A model generated the notes under the pieces. That model had not been told where the DNA came from. It searched no databases and was given only the letters and a program-made list of their open reading frames with translations. From Vreelandella subglaciescola (GTDB taxonomy: Bacteria; Pseudomonadota; Gammaproteobacteria; Pseudomonadales; Halomonadaceae), in NCBI GenBank assembly GCA_030454225.1, contig JAKDRW010000003.1, positions 1 to 64,000 of the forward strand: a stretch of 64,000 nucleotides of DNA, given 5' to 3'. Shown one piece after another: positions 45,572 to 57,626 of the stretch. Position 1 is the stretch's first letter. Each line of letters opens with the position of its first letter. The translations under genes were made by a program, and so were the position numbers.

Positions 45572-46804
45572 ATGGTTGATACATCTGTCATCTTGCTCGG
45601 TGTTGTCATGTTCACGGTTATCGTCATCAGCTTGACGGTAATCATTTTGGCAGCCCGAAGCAGACTGGTGAGCAGCGGGGACGTGACCATTGAGGTCAAC
45701 GGCGACCCCGAGAGTACGCTAAGCACGCAGGCCGGCGGCAAGCTTTTGAATACGCTGGCGGCAAACGGCATTTTCCTGTCGTCTGCCTGCGGCGGTAGCG
45801 GTACCTGCGCGCAGTGCAAGTGTCGCGTCGAAGACGGCGGCGGCGCGATCTTGCCGACCGAAGAATCGCACTTCACCATGCGCGAGAAAAAGCAGGGCTG
45901 GCGTTTGTCTTGCCAGGTGCCGGTGAAGCAGGACATGAAGATCGAAGTGCCCGAAGAGGTATTCGGGGTGAAAAAGTGGGAATGCGAAGTTATCGCCAAC
46001 CACAACGTCGCCACCTTCATCAAGGAGCTTAACCTCAAGCTGCCCGAAGGCGAAGACGTAGCCTTCCGCGCCGGCGGCTACGTGCAGCTGGTGGCACCGC
46101 CCTACGACATCAAGTTTGCCGACTTTGATATTGACGAAGACTACCAGGGCGACTGGAAGAAATTTAATCTCTTCGATGTCTCGCACAAGAACAACGAGGA
46201 AGTCATTCGCGCCTACTCCATGGCGAACTACCCGGAAGAGAAGGGCATCCTCAAGTTCAACATCCGCGTGTCCACGCCGCCGCCGGGCACCAGCCATCCG
46301 CCGGGCCTGATGTCGACCTACGTGTTCAACATGAAGGTGGGTGACATGGTCACGGTCATGGGGCCGTTCGGCGAGTTCTTTGCCAAGGATACCGATGCCG
46401 AAATGGTCTTTATCGGCGGCGGTGCGGGCATGGCGCCGATGCGCAGCCATATCTTCGATCAGCTCAAGCGTCTGGACAGCAAGCGCAAGATCAGCTTCTG
46501 GTACGGCGCGCGCTCCTGGCGCGAGACCTTCTATAACGAAGAGTACGACAAGCTGGCCGAGGATCACGACAACTTTGAATGGCACCTGGCACTGTCCGAT
46601 CCGCAGGATGAGGACAACTGGGAAGGCCCCACCGGCTTCATTCACAACGTGCTGTACGAAAACTATCTGAAGGATCACCCGGCGCCGGAAGACTGTGAGT
46701 TCTACATGTGCGGCCCGCCGATGATGAACGCCTCGGTGGTCAAACTGCTGCTGGATCTTGGCGTCGAGCCGGAAAACATCATGCTGGATGATTTCGGTGG
46801 TTAA
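45572..46804 (+). CDS. nqrF: Na+-translocating NADH:quinone reductase subunit F
   Basis: 410 residues. Electron entry subunit: an N-terminal membrane helix, a 2Fe-2S ferredoxin domain ([20 protein letters not shown]), an FAD domain (YSMANYPEE) and an NADH-binding domain ([36 protein letters not shown]). All expected cysteine ligands are visible. A terminator lies 32 bp past its stop. The apbE gene that commonly follows nqrF is absent here. Confidence 0.97.
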   Translation: MVDTSVILLGVVMFTVIVISLTVIILAARSRLVSSGDVTIEVNGDPESTLSTQAGGKLLNTLAANGIFLSSACGGSGTCAQCKCRVEDGGGAILPTEESHFTMREKKQGWRLSCQVPVKQDMKIEVPEEVFGVKKWECEVIANHNVATFIKELNLKLPEGEDVAFRAGGYVQLVAPPYDIKFADFDIDEDYQGDWKKFNLFDVSHKNNEEVIRAYSMANYPEEKGILKFNIRVSTPPPGTSHPPGLMSTYVFNMKVGDMVTVMGPFGEFFAKDTDAEMVFIGGGAGMAPMRSHIFDQLKRLDSKRKISFWYGARSWRETFYNEEYDKLAEDHDNFEWHLALSDPQDEDNWEGPTGFIHNVLYENYLKDHPAPEDCEFYMCGPPMMNASVVKLLLDLGVEPENIMLDDFGG

Positions 46805-46835
46805 CGCGTACGCAATAAAGTGAGTGCAAGCGTTT

Positions 46836-46870
46836 ACGGGGCTGGCCTATGCGGTCAGCCCCGTTTTTTT
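46836..46870 (+). terminator. Intrinsic terminator after nqrF
   Basis: A 12-bp stem ACGGGGCTGGCC/GGTCAGCCCCGT (one G-U pair), 5-nt loop and a run of eight T residues counted from 46864. It separates the nqrA-F transcript from nqrM. Confidence 0.92.
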
Positions 46871-46988
46871 TGGCGTTTGTTTTTTGGCCGAGAGTTCATG
46901 ATAATGGCACTTACGGATGGCGCCGTTGTCTATGAGGTGGGCGGCCTGCGCTAACGCGTATTACATCCGCGTCCAGGAGGTATTGGTA

Positions 46989-47249
46989 ATGACGATCTGG
47001 CTATTGGCATTCGCTTTCATGCTGCTGGTAATGACCGCCATGGCGGTCGGCGTATTGATGGGGCGCAAGCCCATCGCCGGCTCCTGCGGCGGTTTGAACC
47101 AGCTGGGGATGAAAGAGGGCTGCGATATTTGCGGCGGCAAGGATACGGTCTGCGAAGAAGAAAACCGCAAACGCCAGGGCATTAGCGCTCGCCGTCAGAG
47201 CGACGAGGGTCGCGGCGCCGACTTGGGCTATGACATTGCGCGGCGCTAG
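46989..47249 (+). CDS. nqrM: NQR maturation protein NqrM
   Basis: 86 residues. One membrane helix (WLLAFAFMLLVMTAMAVGVL) followed by a Cys-rich segment SCGGLNQLGMKEGCDICGGK, characteristic of NqrM (formerly DUF539). In Vibrio it is needed to deliver iron to the NqrD/NqrE centre. The ORF track starts 24 codons upstream; the ATG at 46989 follows CAGGAGGTATTGGTA and begins with the membrane helix. It is separated from nqrF by a terminator, so it must have its own promoter. Confidence 0.93.
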   Translation: MTIWLLAFAFMLLVMTAMAVGVLMGRKPIAGSCGGLNQLGMKEGCDICGGKDTVCEEENRKRQGISARRQSDEGRGADLGYDIARR

Positions 47250-47271
47250 ATAATCCTTTGCGTCAAGGCAC

Positions 47272-47306
47272 AAAAAAGCCCGGGCTTAATCGCTCGGGCT
47301 TTTTTT
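47272..47306. terminator. Bidirectional intrinsic terminator (nqrM / C39-like lipoprotein)
   Basis: AAAAAAGCCCGGGC and GCTCGGGCTTTTTTT form a stem with one G-U pair and a 6-nt loop. Runs of A on the left and T on the right let it stop transcripts from both sides of these convergent genes. Confidence 0.92.
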
Positions 47307-47344
47307 CGTGCTTAACTGCTGTGTAATGACGCGCGAGCTGGAAG

Positions 47345-48382
47345 CTACAGCGTATCGAGAGCGGTACGCGCCTGTTGCTGCCACGAGCCCGGCAGCGCGG
47401 CGGCTTTTTCTAGTGCCGAGCGCGCCTCGCGATGGTTATCTTGCTGCTGATATACCAGCCCCAGGTTCAGCCAGGCAACGCCCAGGGTATCGTCGATAGC
47501 GGCAGCGTGCTTAAACGCCTGCGCGGCTTTTTCGAGCCGGTTGATAGCATAATAGGCATTCCCCAGCGCGAAGTGGCCCATGGCGTTTTGCGGCTGGGCG
47601 ACGCTCAGTGCCTGCCAGCTGGAAAGCGTGGCTTTGGCCCCGTGGAGCGCCTCATAGGCGCTGATCGCGTCGACTGCGCGCTTGGCGGTTACATCAGCGG
47701 GGATGCGCCCGGGTTTGGCGAGTATAAAGCCCCAGCGCTGGCTGCGCGCCCAGGTGGCATCAAAGCGCGCGAACGATAGCGTTTGCCGACGGGTTTCGCC
47801 GCTGCGCAGGGTTAGCGTTTCATCGGCCAGGTCATAGCCGATCACTACCGCGTAGTGCCACATGGGCCAGGCGGGAAGTGACAGGTTCTGCATGACTACC
47901 ACCGGGTCGCCGGCGGCCACGTGGCCGAGTAATGCATCGAACGTGGGACGAACGGGGAACGCCAAGCGCTGGTGGCGGCGCGCCGTGGCCAGCATTTCCG
48001 GCTGCACGCTGCCTTCACGCCCGGGGATGAAAACCTGCACAATCAGGCTGTCGACGCTGATCTCTGCCGAGTCGTTGTCTGTGACGTCTTGCGCTTTATC
48101 GCTGTGCTCTGCCGGCGAAGTCGCTTCTGCGTTGTTGGCAGTCCAGGCGTTTCGAGACGCGTCTTGCGCAGCCGGTGAATAGTTGAGCACCGTCGCCAGC
48201 GCTGCCGGGCCGCACTGGTACTTTTCCTGAGGATAGAAGGGCACGTCGTCAAGCTCGGCGTGCGCGGGCAGCGTTTGATAGCTGCTATCGCGCAGCTCGG
48301 GGCTTGCGGCGCAGCCGCCAAGCAGCAGGGTGAGCAGTAGTAAAGACGCCAAAACGCCCGCGGGGCGGGCGTTTTGGGTCAT
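47345..48382 (-). CDS. C39-like cysteine peptidase lipoprotein with TPR repeats (PA2778-type)
   Basis: 345 residues. A lipobox (LLGGC) predicts a lipoprotein. A papain-like C39 fold follows, with Cys in KYQCGPAALATVLNY, His in MWHYAVVIGYD and the Asp just after; then two or three TPR-like repeats (NAMGHFALGNAYYAINRLEKAAQAF and GVAWLNLGLVYQQQDNHREA). Between the Cys helix and the core is a Ser/Asp/Ala-rich insert of about 35 residues (ANNAEATSPAEHSDKAQDV). C39 domains cut double-glycine leaders, but this stand-alone form has no known substrate. The ORF track begins 15 codons upstream. It follows a small membrane protein gene of the PA2779 type by 22 bp. Confidence 0.85.
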   Translation of the reverse strand: MTQNARPAGVLASLLLLTLLLGGCAASPELRDSSYQTLPAHAELDDVPFYPQEKYQCGPAALATVLNYSPAAQDASRNAWTANNAEATSPAEHSDKAQDVTDNDSAEISVDSLIVQVFIPGREGSVQPEMLATARRHQRLAFPVRPTFDALLGHVAAGDPVVVMQNLSLPAWPMWHYAVVIGYDLADETLTLRSGETRRQTLSFARFDATWARSQRWGFILAKPGRIPADVTAKRAVDAISAYEALHGAKATLSSWQALSVAQPQNAMGHFALGNAYYAINRLEKAAQAFKHAAAIDDTLGVAWLNLGLVYQQQDNHREARSALEKAAALPGSWQQQARTALDTL

Positions 48383-48404
48383 CAGACGTAGGCGCTTCAG
48401 ACGC

Positions 48405-48797
48405 TTAGCGGGTAAACGGGAAAACATTGGTCAGACCCAGGATGTCGGTGACTAGCAGGATGATGAACACCGCAAACAGGGCACCGATGACGCCGCCTCC
48501 GGCACCGGCCGGCATCTGGTCAAGCTGGTCGGCCATCTGCCGGGTTTCGGCATCGCTTAGCGAAGCCACACGATCCTGAACCTGGTCAACGCTTACGCCC
48601 TGGGCCAGCAGCTGTTCCTGCACGTCGGCGCGGGCCAGCACGTCGTTGATGCGTTCGCGGTCGCTTGCGGCGGAGTCCGCCTGAAGAGCAGACTGCGTGC
48701 TTACCAGCCCTGCCGTTTGGGCGGCGGCAACGGGGAGGCTGACTAGCGCCATGACGGCAATCAGCAGCATAGCTACGTAGCGACGAAGATAAGGCAT
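48405..48797 (-). CDS. Small exported membrane protein (PA2779-type)
   Basis: 130 residues. An N-terminal signal-like helix (YVAMLLIAVMALVSLPVAAA), a helical middle (RERINDVLARADVQEQLLAQGVSVDQVQDRVASLSDAETRQM, shortened here in meaning to a two-helix hairpin), a Gly-rich turn (PAGAGGGVIG) and a C-terminal hydrophobic helix ending TDILGLTNVFPF. Pairing with the C39-like lipoprotein gene is seen in Pseudomonas too. It could be the substrate or membrane partner of that peptidase (inference). The ORF track starts 44 codons upstream; the ATG at 48797 has AAGGGAAAAT upstream. Confidence 0.82.
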   Translation of the reverse strand: MPYLRRYVAMLLIAVMALVSLPVAAAQTAGLVSTQSALQADSAASDRERINDVLARADVQEQLLAQGVSVDQVQDRVASLSDAETRQMADQLDQMPAGAGGGVIGALFAVFIILLVTDILGLTNVFPFTR

Positions 48798-49023
48798 GGT
48801 TATTTTCCCTTGTTGGTAATAGTTATTGATAACAGTCGTTGTTGTGGCGTTATAGGTGAAGCAAGCGTGATGCGCCGCGTAAGCTACGCATTGGCAAAAA
48901 TACGGGTAACAAGAAGGTATTGCCAGCACCGAGCTTAGTATAGGAAGAAAGCTCGGCGTATTTAAGCCGCGGATGTGCAGTAAAGTGCCATGTTTGTATC
49001 ACTGCGTAATTTTCTGGCGGTCG

Positions 49024-50078
49024 TTAATGCAGCCGGTAAGTCCAGGCGGCCTCGGCCAGCAGACCACGCCCGCCGGCCAGGGTAATGGCCAGGTCGTGCA
49101 GGCCTTGCCACAGCGGCACCGGCGAGGCGCCCTTGACGGCCAGGTCGAGCCGCTGCGCCATCAGCAGCAGTTTGTGCAGCCGGCGCATGGGCAAGCGTTT
49201 GACCGCGCTTTGATACGCGGGGCGGCGGCGGTCAAAGATCATCGGCTTTTGCGCCTTGCAGGCATGCTCGAAGCTTTGCCCCTGCTCAAGATGCTGGTGA
49301 ATAGACAGCAGCGTGCGCATTTCCCGCCCCAGCGCCCAAAGCACGATCGGCGCCTCGACGCCTTCGCTTTTGAGCCCATAGACAATCCGCGAGGCGCGGG
49401 TTACTTCGCCTTTCAGGCAGGCATCCGCCAGGTTGAAGACGTCAAAGCGGGTGCTGTCCTCGACGCCCTGGGCGATGTTATCCACGCCCACGCGCGCGTT
49501 GGCCGGCAGGATCAGCGCGAGCTTTTGCAGCTCCTGATCGGCGGCCAGCAGGTTGCCCTCGGTGCGCTCACCCAGCAGGCGTGCGGCGTCCAGGTTCAGC
49601 TGCAGGCCGTGGCGCTGGGCGCGGTCGCGCAGCCAAAAGCCCAGCCGTGAGGCATCCACCGGCCATACCGGCACAAACACGCCGTGTTTATCCAGCGCCT
49701 TGAACCAGGCGCTTTTTTGCTGCCGGGCATCCAGCTTGCCCATGCTGATCAGCAGTATGTCGTCGCCGCGGGTCAGCTGCTCGGCGTATTGGGACAGCAC
49801 CTTGGCGCCGTCCTGGCCCAGCTTGTGGCGCCCCAGGCGCACCTCAACCAGCTTGCGCGTGGCGAACAGCGACAGATTGCCCGCCATTTCCAGCAGCTTT
49901 CCCCAGGCAAAGTTGGGCTCCACGTCGATCACTTCGCGCTCTTCAACGCCTGCCTGACGCGCCGCTGCGCGTACTGCGTCGCAGGCGTCGCGGTGTTGCA
50001 GCGGCTCGTCGCCTGCGACGATAACCGCCTGGGGCAAGCGCTTGGCAAGTGCGCCTTGAAGCTGGTCGGCAAATACTT

Positions 50079-50082
<4 letters not shown>
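49024..50082 (-). CDS. holA: DNA polymerase III subunit delta
   Basis: 352 residues. The clamp-loader subunit that opens the sliding clamp. The AAA-like fold shows AVIVAGDEPLQHRDACDAVR at the start, NLSLFATRKLVEVRLG, LLISMGKLDARQQKSAWFKAL and the C-terminal collar domain (LWALGREMRTLLSIHQHLEQG). The ORF track extends 52 codons upstream into lptE; MKVFADQLQGAL at 50082 is the family start and overlaps the lptE stop. Confidence 0.95.
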
Positions 50083-53194
<3,112 letters not shown>

Positions 53195-53371
53195 TCATGC
53201 CTTGGGCTGCTCGCCCGATATAACCGGGCAGAGAGTGAATGATAAAAGTCGAATGTCAGACCGTTGGCTCGATTGTATCCTATGAAGGTGTAACCTTGAA
53301 CGGCAAGCGGGGTTTATCCGCACCGGGCCGAAGACAACGCCGCACCCGCCCATGCGGAAAAGGAGAGCGTC

Positions 53372-53872
53372 ATGGAAAAGCACAACGAAAACCGTCTGCG
53401 CGAAGGCTACGAGCGCCTGTTGGAGCGCTTGAAAGACGGCGCCAACGAGCTGACCTGGGACAACTTGCAGAAAGACCTGGACGACGCGGTCGAGTTTGAA
53501 AGCGAGCTTGCCGAGTATACCCGGGACGAGCTTTCGCTGTTGCGCGCCTGGGTCGAGCGCGACCTGCGCGACATGCGCGGCTATCTCGGCGGTACCGGCC
53601 GGCAGGTGGCCGAATGGCTGGGGATCGATCTGGGATATCTGTCGCGCCGGGTGAGCGAGTCGCTATTGTCGATTGCCGATCGCAGCGTGGTCGAGCGCGA
53701 GCGCTTTGACGAGAATCTGGAAGCCGCCCGCGCCGATTACTGCGAAGGCGAAATGGCCGTGCCGGGTAAAATGGCCTGCGTGCGCTGCGACGCCGAAGTC
53801 ATCCTTGAGCGGCTACAGCTGCTGGAACCTTGCCACCAGTGCGGCAGCCGCTATTTTTCCCGGGTTCACTAG
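53372..53872 (+). CDS. YbeL-like zinc-ribbon protein (DUF1451)
   Basis: 166 residues. A long helical N-terminal part (EGYERLLERLKDGANELTWDN, ELAEYTRDELSLLRAWVERDL) and a C-terminal zinc ribbon with MACVRCDAEVILERLQLLEPCHQCGSRYF (two CxxC pairs). This is the YbeL/DUF1451 pattern; a ybeL-type gene also neighbours leuS in E. coli. Function unknown. Preceded by AAAGGAGAGCGTC, a strong ribosome site. Confidence 0.88.
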   Translation: MEKHNENRLREGYERLLERLKDGANELTWDNLQKDLDDAVEFESELAEYTRDELSLLRAWVERDLRDMRGYLGGTGRQVAEWLGIDLGYLSRRVSESLLSIADRSVVERERFDENLEAARADYCEGEMAVPGKMACVRCDAEVILERLQLLEPCHQCGSRYFSRVH

Positions 53873-53892
53873 CGGTCGGCTATCCCCCCGGC

Positions 53893-55203
53893 CTAAAGCC
53901 ATGCGGCAAGCACGGCAATGGCGATCAGCGCAAGCGCGCTCATCAGCGCGGCGTAGCCGAGGTTGTGCTTCATCAGGGTGTAGCCGCTGACGCCGTAGCG
54001 CCCCTGAAGCGACAGGTTAATCCCCGACAGCGGCCCCACGGCGGTGCCTACCGCCCAGGCCGCCAGCGCGACAAAGGCAAACAGCGTTGGTGCGCTGCCC
54101 TCAAGGCTAAGAATCGAGGCCAGCGTGGACACGCCGATGATCGGGTGCAGCCCGAGCATGGCGCTCAGCACGATCACCACGAAGCTGGACATCGCCTGGG
54201 GGGCACCGAAGTGGGCAAACAGCGTCCACTGATCCTGGGTTACGGCGTCCACCAGCGTCGACAGCCCGAGGGTGAAAAGCCCGGCGGCGAGAAACAGCGA
54301 GATCTCCCCGCGCATGGTCGGCAGCCGCGTCATGCTGTGCTGGTGCACGCGGCGCAGCGCATAGACGGGCCCGTGGGGCAGATTAAAGGCCAGCGCCACC
54401 GAGGGGAGTAAAAACGTGATGATGCCGACGATCGACAGCGCTGGCGTCAGCCAAAAGTGAAACAGCATCACCAGCGCGGCCATGCACAGCGGCATCAGCA
54501 GGTTTTGGGGCGCTAGCGAAAAACCTTCGACTGCGGTCAAGTCAAAGCGCCGGCGCAGATCAAAGGTGGTGATGAGTCCCGCGGCCATGGCCAGCGGAAA
54601 CCCGGCTAGCGCCACGTAGCCGTACTGCATATCGGGCACTAGCGCGATTACCACGCCCATCGAGGCAAAAAACGGCGACCACAGCGCCGCGCTGGAAAGC
54701 CCGCGGTTGAGCGCCAGCAGCTGCGGCGTGGAGAGCGGAGCGCGCTGGGAAAGCCGGTCGCCGACCATAAACACCGCGGACAGGTTTAAAATCGTGCCGA
54801 GAAAATGCACCCCCAACCAGGTACGCAGCACGCCGCCGGCGCCGGTAACGCGCTGCCCTTCGGGGCGCCGATTGCCCTGAGTGCCGATCAGCGCGATAAA
54901 GCTCACGCCCACCAGCATGGTCACTACAAAGGCGTTGTGGGTTAGCATGCCCGGCCAGTCAACCCGGGCGCCGTAGCCAAACCGTGCGATGAACAGCATG
55001 CCAATCCCCAGCGCGATCAGCACGCCGGCCTGGCGGCGCGAGCGTCGGGGAATGTCGCGCCACAGCAGGACTACGGCAAGCCACAGCGCGTAGCTCACCG
55101 GATAAAGCGTGCCGACCAGGCCGCTGAAGCCGGCTATTTGCAACAGCAGCGCGAGCAGAATCAAGCCGCCCGCGATGCGCTGGCGTGGGGTACTTTCGTG
55201 CAT
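53893..55203 (-). CDS. Multi-pass inner-membrane protein, unassigned transporter-like
   Basis: 436 residues, about 11-12 hydrophobic helices. There are two halves, each with a polar break in a helix: GLHPIIGVSTLASILSLEG and AVGTAVGPLSGINLSLQGRYG late in the protein, and NLSAVFMVGDRLSQRAPLS earlier. This organisation resembles ion-transporter-superfamily carriers with re-entrant loops, but I recognise no specific family. Substrate unknown. Convergent with the YbeL-like gene, 20 bp apart, with no clear terminator. Confidence 0.78.
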   Translation of the reverse strand: MHESTPRQRIAGGLILLALLLQIAGFSGLVGTLYPVSYALWLAVVLLWRDIPRRSRRQAGVLIALGIGMLFIARFGYGARVDWPGMLTHNAFVVTMLVGVSFIALIGTQGNRRPEGQRVTGAGGVLRTWLGVHFLGTILNLSAVFMVGDRLSQRAPLSTPQLLALNRGLSSAALWSPFFASMGVVIALVPDMQYGYVALAGFPLAMAAGLITTFDLRRRFDLTAVEGFSLAPQNLLMPLCMAALVMLFHFWLTPALSIVGIITFLLPSVALAFNLPHGPVYALRRVHQHSMTRLPTMRGEISLFLAAGLFTLGLSTLVDAVTQDQWTLFAHFGAPQAMSSFVVIVLSAMLGLHPIIGVSTLASILSLEGSAPTLFAFVALAAWAVGTAVGPLSGINLSLQGRYGVSGYTLMKHNLGYAALMSALALIAIAVLAAWL

Positions 55204-55318
55204 CGTTGTTTTCCTGAAAAAACCACCGGCAGGCTAACGGTAACGCCCGGTGAAAGCCAGCGCAGCACGGGTGCTATGATGCTGGCTGCCCTTCACGACA
55301 GCAAACAGAGGACAAACC

Positions 55319-55921
55319 ATGTGGGATAAAGCCGTTTACCCGTGGCTGACCGCTAGTATATTAGCCGCAAGCCTGGCGGGCTGTACGCCGGAGGGTGAGC
55401 CCGACGAGGAGCAGACCACAAACGCCGAGAATGGAGAGTCAGCGAGCGCTGAGCCCGAGGGCGCCACGGCGCTCGAGCAGGCGCTGCTGGAACGCTACCC
55501 CACCTACTTGGGCGAGGTGCGCTACTTTCAGGCCGAAGAGGACCTGAACGATGACGGCACCTTTGAGATCATCGTGCATATCGCCGGCCCGCAGGTGTGC
55601 GGCAGCGGCGGCTGCGAAACGCTGGTGTTTCGCCGCGAGGCGGGAGAGTTGACGCGGGTGGCCGAGATGACGCTAACGCGTCCGCCGGTGATTGTCGCCG
55701 ACGCCAGCACCCACGGCTGGCACGATCTGGGCGTTACGGTGGGCGGCGGTGGCGCATCGGGCGGCTACGCTCGACTGCGCTACGACGGCGAGCGGTATCC
55801 CTCCAACCCCACGGTTTCGCCCGTGGAAACCAGCGATGAGAAGGTCGTCGGCAGCGTAGCGATCCCGCCCTATGACGACTTCAGCGAAGGCCAGCCGTTG
55901 CGCGAGGCGGCCGACGCCTGA
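55319..55921 (+). CDS. Lipoprotein of unknown function with calcium-loop-like motif
   Basis: 200 residues. The signal peptide ends in a lipobox (ASLAGC), followed by an acidic linker (EGEPDEEQTTNAENGESASA). The globular part includes DLNDDGTFEIIVHIAGPQVCGSGGCETLVF; DLNDDGTFE resembles the Dx[DN]xDG calcium loop of FG-GAP/dockerin-type repeats. The cysteine pair could form a disulfide. A small soluble domain on the inner face of the outer membrane is likely; no function recognised. Monocistronic. Confidence 0.8.
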   Translation: MWDKAVYPWLTASILAASLAGCTPEGEPDEEQTTNAENGESASAEPEGATALEQALLERYPTYLGEVRYFQAEEDLNDDGTFEIIVHIAGPQVCGSGGCETLVFRREAGELTRVAEMTLTRPPVIVADASTHGWHDLGVTVGGGGASGGYARLRYDGERYPSNPTVSPVETSDEKVVGSVAIPPYDDFSEGQPLREAADA

Positions 55922-56054
55922 ACGGCCTTGGCGACCATGCCAGCTTTTGATGCCGTCGGAAATTTGCTTTAATACGCCACCGTTCGACGAATGACACGCG
56001 CCGCGTGTGACGATAGCCACGGACGTTAACGTCCTCCAAGGAAAGCTAGATACC

Positions 56055-56402
56055 ATGAGCGAGACCCCGGCAATTTCCGGTAAGCAGGCGGATGAAAAAT
56101 ACTGCGGCGACTGCGGTGCGGTGATTAAGCAGCGGGCGGAGATATGTCCCAGCTGCGGCGTCAGGCAGGCCGGTTCGAGCCACGCAGCGGCTAACGGGAA
56201 AAGCCGCATTGCCGCCGCGCTGCTGGCGTTTTTCCTGGGCGCCATTGGCGTGCACCGGTTTTACCTGGGACAGGTGGGTTTAGGCTTTTTGTACCTGCTT
56301 TTCTGCTGGACGTTTATCCCCGCGATTGTCGCGTTTATCGACTTCATCCTGCTGTTGGTCATGAGCGACATGGCATTTAACCGTAAATACGGCTATCGCT
56401 AG
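56055..56402 (+). CDS. TM2 domain protein with zinc-ribbon
   Basis: 115 residues. An N-terminal zinc ribbon (YCGDCGAVIKQRAEICPSCG) is followed by a TM2 domain: two membrane helices joined by a short turn, starting SRIAAALLAFFLGAIGVHRFYLG and ending MSDMAFNRKYGYR. TM2 proteins are widespread and poorly characterised. The ORF track starts 16 codons upstream; the ATG at 56055 is in the usual position relative to the ribbon. The methyltransferase gene follows after 21 bp. Confidence 0.9.
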   Translation: MSETPAISGKQADEKYCGDCGAVIKQRAEICPSCGVRQAGSSHAAANGKSRIAAALLAFFLGAIGVHRFYLGQVGLGFLYLLFCWTFIPAIVAFIDFILLLVMSDMAFNRKYGYR

Positions 56403-56423
56403 CGCCATCGCGATACCCACCGT

Positions 56424-57626
56424 ATGTCGTATGCCCGCCACTTTCAGAGGCTTACCCAACTGCTGGCGCGCTGGCAGCCGCTCTGGCGGCCGCTGGCGTT
56501 TCAGCACCGCCGCCTGCCTTGGGCGGCGGATTATCCCGAGCTGTATCAAACGCTGCTGGCGCTTGACGACGACGCGGCCGCGCGGCTGGAATACGACCCG
56601 TTGGCGACCGAGGCGCTGGCGCCGTGGCTTCCAGTGGCCGAGCTGCGCGCGCTTGTCCGGCTACCCGAATACCCGGGCCGCGCAGCGGCGCTGCCCAATA
56701 CCTGGGCCGATCATATTGCCGGGCGCAAATGGCGCCAGCTGCAGGCCTTTGTGCGCTGCGTGCCCGAAACGCCCGGCCCGCTGCTGGAGTGGTGCGCGGG
56801 CAAAGGGCACCTGGCGCGCACGCTAAGCCGGCGCGACCGGCGCGAGGTGGTGGGGCTTGAATGGCAGCCGGCGCTTTGCGCCCAGGGCCAGGCGCTTGCC
56901 CAGCGGCAGGGGGCAGCGGTGAGGCTGGTGGAGCAGGACGTGCTGGTCGACGCGGCCGCGCGTTTTCTCGACGCCGATCACCACGCCGTGGCGCTGCATG
57001 CCTGCGGTGATTTGCACGTCGCGCTGCTGCGCCACGCGGTTGATAAAGGCTTTGCGCTGACGCTGGCGCCGTGCTGCTACCAGCGCACCGCGGCGGCGTA
57101 CTACCGGCCGCTGTCGGCGCTGGGGCAGCGGCTAGCGGGCGATTACGCGGTTGAGCTGGGGCGAGAGGATCTGGCCCTCGCCGTACAGGAAACCGTTACC
57201 GCGCCGCCGGCCGTTAGCCGCCAGCGCGAACGCGCCAACGCCTGGCGGCTGGGGTTTGACCTGCTCCAGCGGGAAGTGCGCGGAGTGGATGAATACCTGT
57301 CGGTGCCGAGCCTTGCCTACGGCAAAATGCCGGTGGATTTTGCCGGTTTTTGCCGCTGGGCGGCAGAGCAAAAAGGGCTGGCGCTGCCGCCGGGTATCCT
57401 CGCGCAGAGCGACTGGGAGGCCGCCGGTGGCGCGCGGCTAAAGGAGGTTAAACGCCTTGAGCTTGTGCGCCACGCGTATCGCCGGCCGCTGGAGGTCTGG
57501 CTGCTGCTCGACCGTCTGATGTTTCTGCAGGAAGCCGGCTTTGACGTTAGCCTAGCGACGTTCTGCCCGCGTGAGCTCACCCCGCGCAACGCGGTGCTGC
57601 GTGCGACGCCCGGCGTTGCCGGCTAA
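56424..57626 (+). CDS. SAM-dependent methyltransferase-like protein
   Basis: 400 residues. The class I methyltransferase motif I is LLEWCAGKGHLARTLSRRD (about residues 115-135), followed by VVGLEWQPALCAQGQALAQRQ (motif II acid) and VALHACGDLHVALLRHAV. HACGDL and APCCYQ resemble the METTL25/RRNAD-type methyltransferase pattern. The substrate is unknown; the N-terminal 110 residues and the C-terminal 150 residues are additional. The stop shares bases with the convergent symporter stop. Confidence 0.85.
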   Translation: MSYARHFQRLTQLLARWQPLWRPLAFQHRRLPWAADYPELYQTLLALDDDAAARLEYDPLATEALAPWLPVAELRALVRLPEYPGRAAALPNTWADHIAGRKWRQLQAFVRCVPETPGPLLEWCAGKGHLARTLSRRDRREVVGLEWQPALCAQGQALAQRQGAAVRLVEQDVLVDAAARFLDADHHAVALHACGDLHVALLRHAVDKGFALTLAPCCYQRTAAAYYRPLSALGQRLAGDYAVELGREDLALAVQETVTAPPAVSRQRERANAWRLGFDLLQREVRGVDEYLSVPSLAYGKMPVDFAGFCRWAAEQKGLALPPGILAQSDWEAAGGARLKEVKRLELVRHAYRRPLEVWLLLDRLMFLQEAGFDVSLATFCPRELTPRNAVLRATPGVAG

